8,228 nucleotides of DNA from Clostridiales bacterium. GTDB lineage: Bacteria; Bacillota; Clostridia; Lachnospirales; WQUN01. The stretch lies in assembly GCA_031273705.1 (NCBI GenBank), contig JAISRJ010000079.1, forward strand, positions 1 to 8,228, written 5' to 3'. Shown piece after piece: positions 1 to 5,443 of this stretch. Under the pieces are notes generated by a model. That model was not told the origin of the DNA. It was given only the letters and a program-made list of their open reading frames with translations, and searched no databases. The first letter of the stretch is position 1. The number at the start of each line of letters is the position of its first letter. Both the position numbers and the translations under genes were made by a program.

Positions 1-147
1 ACCTATTGTGCGGTTATTAAAGCCAAAACAAAAGATGAAGCATTGGAAAAATTTGATGAAGATCCTTTTGGTTTCCTTGAAAATGAAGAACCCGAAGACG
101 AGCAAGGGTTAAATATTGAAGTAATAGAAACAATTAAAATTGATTGA
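1..147 (+). CDS. C-terminal end of an unknown protein (partial)
   Basis: Frame 1 is open from the first base to a TGA at 145-147, giving 48 residues of a protein whose start lies outside the window. The fragment begins TYCAVIKAKTKDEALEKF and becomes very acidic (ENEEPEDEQ), ending IETIKID. The pattern of a beta strand followed by a helix rich in E, A and K is seen at the ends of many small phage proteins and is not diagnostic, so I do not assign a family. The next gene starts 3 bases after the stop, so the two are probably co-transcribed. The reading frame is supported by its continuity to the edge and by the close junction with the following gene. The complete gene could be anything in a phage early region. 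Confidence 0.6.
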   Translation, partial: TYCAVIKAKTKDEALEKFDEDPFGFLENEEPEDEQGLNIEVIETIKID

Positions 148-150
148 AAA

Positions 151-891
151 ATGAATGCAGAAAGATTGCAAATAAATTTTGCAGAAAAAACAGAAAAAGC
201 GGAAATAATAATCCGCGAGGGTGCGGCGGTAAAAGAACTTGAGCCAAAGCCGCCAATTAAAACGGTCGTCAAAGGTGTTATCGGCACGGTAGCCGAATAC
301 CTGTCGAAACGTGTATCAACCGGACAGTTTACGCAGGAACGCTCGCGTTTGATTGTAAACCGCGACGATGTTACCCTCAAGCTAATAATCAACGAAGACG
401 ACGAGTATAAAATCGGTTTCATTGAAGGCAGACTTGAATTTCACCCGAAATTCAAAGAGTTTGGAATAAACGACAGCAAGTTGTGGACGCCGCGCGAACT
501 GGGATTATTTTTCAAGATGAACCGCGCATTTTTCCCCGACCGAAAAGTCAATATGCAGCTCGTTGCGGATTTGACAAATTTCATCGGAACGGTAAACAGC
601 AGGATTGAAAAAAGCGTAAGCGAAACGGGAAGCAAGTCTGACATTTTCGCTCAAACGGTCAATTCCAATCTGCCTGCGGGTTTTGTCCTGCAAATCCCGA
701 TTTTTAAGGGAATGAAGCCTGAAACGCTCGAAGTTGAAACGTTCGCAAAAGTGGACGGCAGAGACGTTGCGCTTGTGCTAATCTCTCCTGGCGCGTTACA
801 GACGCTTGAAGAAATCCGCGACAGCGTTATAGACGAGCAACTGACGCTTATTCGTGAAATCGCTCCGAATATCGCAATTATCGAAGAATAA
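151..891 (+). CDS. Phage protein, possibly DUF2303-like
   Basis: This is a 246-residue soluble protein with no signal peptide or membrane segment. Start ATG 151 follows the previous stop by 3 bases, with an A-rich leader (ttgaaaaATG). The order of elements recalls the phage DUF2303 family (E. coli YfdQ type): a central strand-rich part with a W-containing segment (LEFHPKFKE..DSKLWTP), a helix ending in SRIEKSVSETGSKSDIF, then LPAGFVLQIPIFKG, and a final region with FAKVDGRDVALVLIS followed by an acidic helix. I recall this likeness only from memory of the family pattern; the match is loose. DUF2303 has no established function. The gene lies upstream of the modification and replication genes, consistent with an early phage gene. 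It is followed by the only sizeable gap in the window and by a terminator candidate, so it may be the last gene of its transcript. Confidence 0.75.
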   Translation: MNAERLQINFAEKTEKAEIIIREGAAVKELEPKPPIKTVVKGVIGTVAEYLSKRVSTGQFTQERSRLIVNRDDVTLKLIINEDDEYKIGFIEGRLEFHPKFKEFGINDSKLWTPRELGLFFKMNRAFFPDRKVNMQLVADLTNFIGTVNSRIEKSVSETGSKSDIFAQTVNSNLPAGFVLQIPIFKGMKPETLEVETFAKVDGRDVALVLISPGALQTLEEIRDSVIDEQLTLIREIAPNIAIIEE

Positions 892-943
892 CCCCCAAAA
901 GCGCGTTGGCAGCTGTGGGTGTTGCGTGCCGGCGATGTAAAAT

Positions 944-977
944 AAGCTCCCGAACCCTCTGAACAGGGATCTTTTTT
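944..977 (+). terminator. Candidate Rho-independent terminator
   Basis: AAGCTCCC (944-951) can pair with GGGATCTT (966-973), an 8-base stem with one C/T mismatch and a 14-base loop, followed by more T residues to 977. A shorter alternative hairpin, CCCT (955-958) with AGGG (965-968), uses the same right arm. It lies 50 bases past the stop of the 246-aa gene and 45 bases before the radical SAM start. The T-run supports termination on the + strand, but the stem is short and imperfect, so it may be weak or act as an attenuator. Confidence 0.4.
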
Positions 978-1021
978 ATTAACAATAAACATGAACAAAA
1001 AATTACAGCAAATTAATTGAC

Positions 1022-1699
1022 ATGGGATTAAACAGAGTAAAAGAAGGTTCGCAGATGTATCAATTCATTGATGCTACGTGGAACACGGTAAAAGGCAGTT
1101 GCCCGCACGATTGCAGCTACTGTTACATGAAGCGGTGGGGGAAGTTAAAGGAAGCCGGTTTCGATGAAAAAGAACTGAAAACCGATTTGGGACAGGGCAA
1201 TTTCATCTTTGTAGGCAGCGGTTGCGATTTGTTTGCAAAGGACATACCGAACGAGTGGATTTATAAAACGCTCAATTATTGTCATGGTTTTGATAACAAA
1301 TACCTGTTTCAAACAAAGAACCCAAAAAGATTGCGTGAATGGTTTGAAATACACGGAATTTATGAAAAATCAATAGCTTGTACAACAATTGAAAGCGATA
1401 GCTTTTATCCCGATTTCATGGGCAACACGCCACATCCAGTCGAAAGGAGTATTGAAATGCAGAAAATCTCCGAACATTTAACAACCTATGTAACTATCGA
1501 GCCGATTATGGATTTTCATTTAGAACACTTTATTACAGCGATAAAACGATGTCATCCCGAACAGGTGAATATCGGAGCGGATACCGGACACAACCGGCTG
1601 CCCGAACCGCCAAGGGAAAAAATTCTGGAGCTTATCGCCGCATTGGAAGAATTTACGGTAGTTAAGCAAAAATCGAATTTAAGCAGATTATTAAAATGA
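1022..1699 (+). CDS. Radical SAM protein, DUF5131 / phage Gp37-Gp68 type
   Basis: This 225-residue protein carries the radical SAM signature CX3CX2C as CPHDCSYC (C27, C31, C34), which in this superfamily binds the 4Fe-4S cluster that cleaves S-adenosylmethionine. The setting WNTVKGSCPHDCSYCYMKRW, the later FVGSGCDLF, YLFQTKNPKRL and YVTIEPIMDF, and the C-terminal VVKQKSNLSRLL fit the phage-associated DUF5131 (Gp37/Gp68) group. Its substrate is unknown; a role in nucleic-acid modification or repair is possible by analogy with related radical SAM proteins but is not shown here. The length is near that of compact members and all three cysteines are present, so it looks intact. Start 1022 was chosen because it gives an in-frame N-terminus one base after a mini-ORF stop; an alternative Met12 at 1055 would keep all motifs. 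It overlaps the next gene by ATGA at 1696-1699. Confidence 0.9.
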   Translation: MGLNRVKEGSQMYQFIDATWNTVKGSCPHDCSYCYMKRWGKLKEAGFDEKELKTDLGQGNFIFVGSGCDLFAKDIPNEWIYKTLNYCHGFDNKYLFQTKNPKRLREWFEIHGIYEKSIACTTIESDSFYPDFMGNTPHPVERSIEMQKISEHLTTYVTIEPIMDFHLEHFITAIKRCHPEQVNIGADTGHNRLPEPPREKILELIAALEEFTVVKQKSNLSRLLK

Positions 1700-1836
1700 A
1701 AGGAAGAAGAATTTATATAACCGAGAAAGAAATTGATGCTATTAGAGAGGCTAATGAATTGATTATGACATTAGCCGAAGGATCAAACGAGGAATTCGTA
1801 GAGAACTATAAAGAAACAAAAAAAAATGCTAAATAA
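1696..1836 (+). CDS. Small hypothetical protein (46 aa)
   Basis: ATG 1696 overlaps the radical SAM stop codon (ATGA), and the frame runs to TAA at 1834-1836, coding 46 residues. The protein starts MKGRRIYITEKEIDAIREAN and ends in a lysine-rich tail (YKETKKNAK). A short beta strand followed by one long amphipathic, acidic helix is predicted by eye, which resembles small phage proteins built as one strand plus a helical segment. I do not recognise a family with a known function. The exact start/stop coupling, the natural amino-acid make-up and the lack of any other gene in this stretch support it as real. It shares its first ten bases, ATGAAAGGAA, with the next two genes. Confidence 0.7.
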   Translation: MKGRRIYITEKEIDAIREANELIMTLAEGSNEEFVENYKETKKNAK

Positions 1837-1866
1837 GATTATACATAAATTTTATAAGATGAATAT

Positions 1867-2076
1867 ATGAAAGGAACACTTTTAAAGTATGAATTACCGA
1901 AATACCACGCTATGAATGACAATTTTACGGTAGTCCTTACAATAGAAAAGACAACTTTTTTTGGCAAAAAGAAAGTGAAAAAAATTAATTATCGACTGGA
2001 AAAACACGATAATATGTATGACCATTTTAAGCATTGGGATGAACTGATTAATACAAAAGCAACAATAAAGATATGA
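1867..2076 (+). CDS. Small hypothetical protein (69 aa)
   Basis: This is a 69-residue basic protein with no signal peptide or membrane segment. It reads as mostly beta strands (LKYELPKY, NFTVVLTIEKTTFF, KVKKINYRLEKH), then a short helix (MYDHFKHWDELINT) and a last strand (ATIKI). That suggests a small compact fold, but I cannot name a family. The start at 1867 follows a 30-base A/T-rich gap after the 46-aa gene, and a 3-codon mini-ORF (1859-1870) overlaps the start codon. The stop overlaps the next start (ATGA, 2073-2076), which indicates translational coupling with the PUA/ASCH-like gene downstream. A function linked to that protein is possible but only from position. Confidence 0.7.
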   Translation: MKGTLLKYELPKYHAMNDNFTVVLTIEKTTFFGKKKVKKINYRLEKHDNMYDHFKHWDELINTKATIKI

Positions 2077-2729
2077 AAGGAATAAATTTTAAAGAATTTC
2101 AGTATCACAATGTGATAAGAGAAAAAATGACGCAAATAGTGCGAATTATAAACCCGCAGCCCATTTGTCTTGACGGCAGGAGTGGCGGAAAGTATATTGG
2201 AAATCCTGTCGGCGAAAAAGGCTTAATCAATCCTCGCCTCCACGTCGGCGAAACAGTGTACTTAAAAGAGCCGTATAAATTGGTCTCAAAAATAGCAAAT
2301 GTTATTAAAGTTGAATTTGAGTACTCAAAAGAGGTAGGATTATTCAATCTTCTTGATTTTTATACAGAAGAAAATTCAATTAATTGGCTAAAAAAGAGAC
2401 AAAAAGAGCAGTTGAAATCAAAATCAGGTTTCTGTAATAAAACATATATGCCGCAATGGTGCGCTCTACATTTCATCAAAATAACCGGCGTGAAATGTGA
2501 ACGTTTGCAGGACATAAGCGAGGAAGATTGCAGAAAAGAAGGCGTATCGCACAAGCTGATTGACCCCGCAGATGCATACGGTAATATACTCGACTATTTC
2601 ACCGAATATGGGGGTGGATATTCAAATCCTCGCGAAGCCTACGCCGAACTAATAGACTGCACCTGCGGCAACGGTACGTGGGAACGCAACCCGTTTGTGT
2701 GGAGATATGAATTTGAACTGATAAAATAA
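2073..2729 (+). CDS. Phage PUA/ASCH-like protein
   Basis: This 218-residue protein matches, from memory, a widespread phage family with a PUA/ASCH-like fold. Diagnostic stretches are the N-terminal IRIINPQP-like segment (IVRIINPQPICLDG, about residues 22-35), the LHVGETVYLKEPY segment (about 56-68; usually written as GD.LWVRE.W in relatives), MPQWCALHFIKITGVKCERL (about 126-145) running on into QDISEEDCRKEGV, and the C-terminal NGTWERNPFVWRYEFEL. The MP.WA....ITGVR.ERLQDISEEDA..EG pattern is very characteristic. PUA and ASCH folds usually bind RNA or modified nucleobases, but the role of this phage group is not established. It is a full-length, cytosolic protein. It lies directly upstream of another likely PUA-like protein and a DNA cytosine methyltransferase. 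The start overlaps the preceding stop. Confidence 0.85.
   Translation: MKGINFKEFQYHNVIREKMTQIVRIINPQPICLDGRSGGKYIGNPVGEKGLINPRLHVGETVYLKEPYKLVSKIANVIKVEFEYSKEVGLFNLLDFYTEENSINWLKKRQKEQLKSKSGFCNKTYMPQWCALHFIKITGVKCERLQDISEEDCRKEGVSHKLIDPADAYGNILDYFTEYGGGYSNPREAYAELIDCTCGNGTWERNPFVWRYEFELIK
2103..2117. repeat. 15-bp perfect palindrome near the start of the ASCH-like gene
   Basis: TATCACA and TGTGATA flank a single central A, giving a perfect 7-bp inverted repeat. It lies 30 bases inside the coding sequence, encoding part of QYHNVIR. The form is like a small operator or a short RNA hairpin near a start codon, but the one-base loop makes a stable RNA hairpin unlikely without opening inner pairs. 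No second copy was seen by eye in the window. It may be chance. Confidence 0.45.
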
Positions 2730-2735
2730 TTAACA

Positions 2736-3233
2736 ATGAAAACATTAGTAATAACATTAAGTAAAACGTTTCCCAGACAGCACCCAAAGGCGGGGCAGCC
2801 AACCTATTTTGAGGAAAAGATAACGGCATTTAAGGGCAACGCTTATAAGAAAATCCACACCTGCCGGCAAAACGTCGAATACTGGGCAAAGAAAATCGAC
2901 AAACTCAAAGCCGACGGCGGAGTTCTAAGCGTCCGACAATGGAGCGGAACACCACGCCGGTCAAAGCAGGAAATCATTGTCAATATTCCTGCCGAAGACA
3001 TCGGCTATTCGATAATTGAGTGGTATTTGCATGACAGGGACGGATGTACAAATTGGAAGTATATCCGCGTCTGGGAAATGGAAAACGGACACAAAAAGAG
3101 TTGCAGAGACATAACCTTAGAGGAATTAGCCTCAAACGACGGGCTTTCGGTTGACGACTTCAAAGCATGGTTCAGAGACTATGATTTGACAAAGCCGTTA
3201 ATAATGATTCATTTTACTAATTTTAAATATTGA
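2736..3233 (+). CDS. Hypothetical phage protein, possibly ASCH/PUA-like
   Basis: This is a 165-residue soluble protein that starts 6 bases after the ASCH-like gene, with a Bacteroidetes-type leader (aataattaacaATG). The segment from FEEKITAFKG through KKIHTCRQNVEYWAKKI and GVLSVRQWSGTPRRSKQ (about residues 25-79) resembles a recurrent phage protein pattern in which a conserved H-T-x-R is followed by W, then L-S-x-R-Q-W-S-G-x-P-x-R-S-K-Q. I believe this is an ASCH/PUA-like barrel, but this is recollection rather than a search. The C-terminal half (ITLEELASNDGLSVDDFKAWF) looks helical and may be a small separate helical unit. Function is unknown. Its position between the first ASCH-like gene and the cytosine methyltransferase suggests that all three work on related nucleic-acid substrates, which is inference only. 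Confidence 0.75.
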   Translation: MKTLVITLSKTFPRQHPKAGQPTYFEEKITAFKGNAYKKIHTCRQNVEYWAKKIDKLKADGGVLSVRQWSGTPRRSKQEIIVNIPAEDIGYSIIEWYLHDRDGCTNWKYIRVWEMENGHKKSCRDITLEELASNDGLSVDDFKAWFRDYDLTKPLIMIHFTNFKY

Positions 3234-3239
3234 CATGAA

Positions 3240-5429
3240 ATGAAAACCATCCTGTCCCTTTGCGACGGCTTCTCCTGCGGACAAATAGCTTTGCGTGAAC
3301 TCGGAATAAAGTACGAAAAATACTACGCTTCCGAAATCGACAAATTCGCTATAGCGCAAACGCAACTCAATTTCCCGGACACCGTTCAGCTCGGAGACAT
3401 CGAAGGATGGCGGGAGTGGGACATTGCATGGGGTGAAATTGATTTGATACTTGCAGGAACGCCTTGTTTCACAAAAGGTACAAACGTGCTGACAGTTGAT
3501 GGATATAAAGATATTTCAGACATGAATATTGGAGACGTTGTTTTTACACATAAAAACAGATGGGAAAAAGTAACGGATTTTGGATCCACAATTGCAAACA
3601 CCTTAACGCTTAAAGCTCAAGGAGTGTGCGAAACCATTGTTACCGAAAATCATCCTTATTATATTGCACAAAGAAAAAGAGTATGGAATAATTCTATCAG
3701 AAAATATGAATATAAGTTTTCAGATAGAAAGTTTAAACCATTATCGGAATGCGTTCCGGGAAATGACTTTATTTGCATCCCAATAATAAAAAATGAAATC
3801 AATCCGTTGAATCTTACTGATGACGAATGCTATCTAATCGGGAGATATATTGCAGACGGACACACGAGAAAAGATTATAAGTCTTCTCAAGGTAGGCCAA
3901 AAGACAGGGTGTGGGCGCTCATACTTTCTGTCGGAAGCCATAAAATACCCGATATAAACATTAAGCACTGTCTGCACAAACATACAAAATCCACGCACAG
4001 AATGATATTCTATAATAAGCGGCTTGTTGAAATTGTCGAAAACAACTGTGGATGCGGGGCGATAAATAAATACATATCTCCAACATTGCTTAGTTTGCCA
4101 AAATCTAAATTGAGCATTCTCCTAAAAGGCTTAATGGATGGCGACGGAAATTACCGACATGAACAAGATTACTTTAGACTATCATCAGTCAGTAAAAGCC
4201 TGTGTCAAAGCATAACGCTACTTGTGGCAAAATTATATGGGACATTAACATCGTTAGAGTACTATAAGCGCAAGGACAAATGCGTTATCGAGGGAAGAAC
4301 TGTTAATCAGAATCCGACCTATACCGTATCGTACAGAACCGAAAAAAGAACACAAGACAAATACTATACAACAGACGATTGCATATATTCCCCGATAAAG
4401 AGAATAACAAAAAGCGAAATGTCAACAGTGTACAATATCACAGTAGAAAAAGATAACAGCTATACGGCGAACAATGCGATCGTTCATAATTGCACAGGAT
4501 TCAGTTTTGCCGGAAAGGGATTAGCATTCGACGACCCGCAAAGCCGCCTGTTTTTCGTATTTGTAGAAATTTTGAATCACGTAAAATCGGTTAATCCGGA
4601 TGTAAAATTTTTGCTCGAAAATGTGAAAATGACGAAAAAGAATTTAACGGTTATCAATGAGATGTTAGGCATTATGCCTGTTCTCATTAATTCCTCGCTG
4701 GTCTCTGCTCAAAATCGGGAGAGGTATTATTGGAGCAACATCCGCACAAGGTGCGACGGGCTGTTCTGTGAGATTCATACGGACATCCCGCAGCCGAAAG
4801 ACAGAAAAATTTATTTATTAAACATATTGGAAGAAAATGTACATGAAAAATACTACCTGAAAGAAAAAACATTAAAGCGGATACTCAAGGAACGCCCGCT
4901 TGTCAATCCGCAAAAAGCATACTGCGTATCGAAAAAGAACAATACAACTGGAGCGCATTATGCAGGAACGATGCCGCTGATTGACACATCAGGACAACTG
5001 AAGCGCAACCATTCGGATATGGATTTGGTGATACAACTCAATCCTGACAAAACAAGCGCCGGACAGCAACCGTATCAGCAAGACCGGATTTACGACATTA
5101 GTGGCAAATGCCCTGCGCTGTTATCCGAAATGAGCAGCGGCACACATGCGATTAAAATTCCGCAGGGACAGAGGGTTTATGATACGTCCGGCAAAAGTGT
5201 AACGCTAAGTTCGTCCGACGGCGGGTGGGGAGCAGGCACGGGGCTATATGAAGACAGTACCCATGTACGCCGCTTAACCCCGGCCGAGTGCGCCCGCCTG
5301 CAAACCGTCCCGGAATGGTACGTGTGGCAATGCTCCGACATGCAGCAGTACAGGATGTTGGGTAACGGGTGGACGATTGAAGTTATTACACACATTTTGA
5401 GTTTTTTTGGATTGAATGGAGATAAATAA
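3240..5429 (+). CDS. DNA cytosine-5 methyltransferase interrupted by an intein
   Basis: The 729-residue product is a C5 DNA methyltransferase precursor with a 342-residue intein at residues 76-417; the spliced enzyme would be 387 residues, normal for the family. Motifs present: SAM-binding motif I SLCDGFSCGQIAL (6-18), YYASEID with the motif II acid (28-34), motif IV split by the intein but restored as AGTP-CTGFSFAGKG with catalytic Cys418, motif VI LLENV (458-462), motif VIII QNRERYYW (491-498), motif IX LTPAECARLQ (679-688 region) and motif X GNGW (708-711). The style of motifs I and VIII matches the phage DNMT3-like group. The enzyme transfers a methyl group from SAM to C5 of cytosine in DNA; phages use it to evade restriction or to mark their DNA. 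The target sequence cannot be read here. No restriction endonuclease gene is adjacent, so it is an orphan enzyme. The start overlaps a mini-ORF (ATGAAATGA). Confidence 0.95.
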   Translation: MKTILSLCDGFSCGQIALRELGIKYEKYYASEIDKFAIAQTQLNFPDTVQLGDIEGWREWDIAWGEIDLILAGTPCFTKGTNVLTVDGYKDISDMNIGDVVFTHKNRWEKVTDFGSTIANTLTLKAQGVCETIVTENHPYYIAQRKRVWNNSIRKYEYKFSDRKFKPLSECVPGNDFICIPIIKNEINPLNLTDDECYLIGRYIADGHTRKDYKSSQGRPKDRVWALILSVGSHKIPDINIKHCLHKHTKSTHRMIFYNKRLVEIVENNCGCGAINKYISPTLLSLPKSKLSILLKGLMDGDGNYRHEQDYFRLSSVSKSLCQSITLLVAKLYGTLTSLEYYKRKDKCVIEGRTVNQNPTYTVSYRTEKRTQDKYYTTDDCIYSPIKRITKSEMSTVYNITVEKDNSYTANNAIVHNCTGFSFAGKGLAFDDPQSRLFFVFVEILNHVKSVNPDVKFLLENVKMTKKNLTVINEMLGIMPVLINSSLVSAQNRERYYWSNIRTRCDGLFCEIHTDIPQPKDRKIYLLNILEENVHEKYYLKEKTLKRILKERPLVNPQKAYCVSKKNNTTGAHYAGTMPLIDTSGQLKRNHSDMDLVIQLNPDKTSAGQQPYQQDRIYDISGKCPALLSEMSSGTHAIKIPQGQRVYDTSGKSVTLSSSDGGWGAGTGLYEDSTHVRRLTPAECARLQTVPEWYVWQCSDMQQYRMLGNGWTIEVITHILSFFGLNGDK
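3465..4490 (+). mobile_element. Class 1 intein with LAGLIDADG homing endonuclease domain
   Basis: This in-frame insertion of 342 codons has all the splicing signals. Block A is at the start: CFTKGTNVLTVDGYKDI with Cys1 as first nucleophile, then GDVVFTHK. Block B is VTENHPYYI, with the T-x-x-H pair (precursor Thr135 and His138). Block F is VYNITVEKDNSYTANN, and block G is AIVHN with penultimate His and terminal Asn417, followed by +1 Cys418 of the host protein. Between blocks B and F lie two dodecapeptide motifs: LIGRYIADG (acid at precursor Asp206) and LKGLMDGDG (acid at Asp302). Both acids are present, so a monomeric LAGLIDADG endonuclease could be active. Such enzymes cut intein-free alleles and spread the intein by homing. 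Splicing joins AGTP to CTGFSF, restoring motif IV. Several of its stretches look richer in A/T than the flanking methyltransferase sequence. Confidence 0.95.
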
Positions 5430-5443
5430 TTACATACAATCAG

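Noticed and set aside
901..945. In-frame-looking stretch after the stop at 889-891 (ARWQLWVLRAGDVK) as a readthrough or gene remnant
   Set aside because: It is only 14 codons, has no start codon, and shows no frameshift or readthrough signal.
651..998. 115-residue antisense reading frame reaching into the gap after the 246-aa gene
   Set aside because: It mostly mirrors the + strand gene and has low-complexity serine-rich content. The terminator-like hairpin in the gap fits + strand transcription better.
1837..1866. A/T-rich gap with TATACA and TATAAG as a promoter
   Set aside because: No matching upstream element was seen for either the standard bacterial pattern or the Bacteroidetes TTTG / TAnnTTTG pattern, and A/T-rich gaps are common here.
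3465..4490. Group I intron or inserted gene instead of an intein
   Set aside because: The insertion is in frame throughout, has no stop, and carries Cys1, the block B T-x-x-H, and His-Asn-Cys at the junction, which are protein-splicing signals.
3240..5429. Methyltransferase as half of a restriction-modification system
   Set aside because: No restriction endonuclease-like gene lies next to it. The only nuclease seen is the homing endonuclease domain inside the intein.
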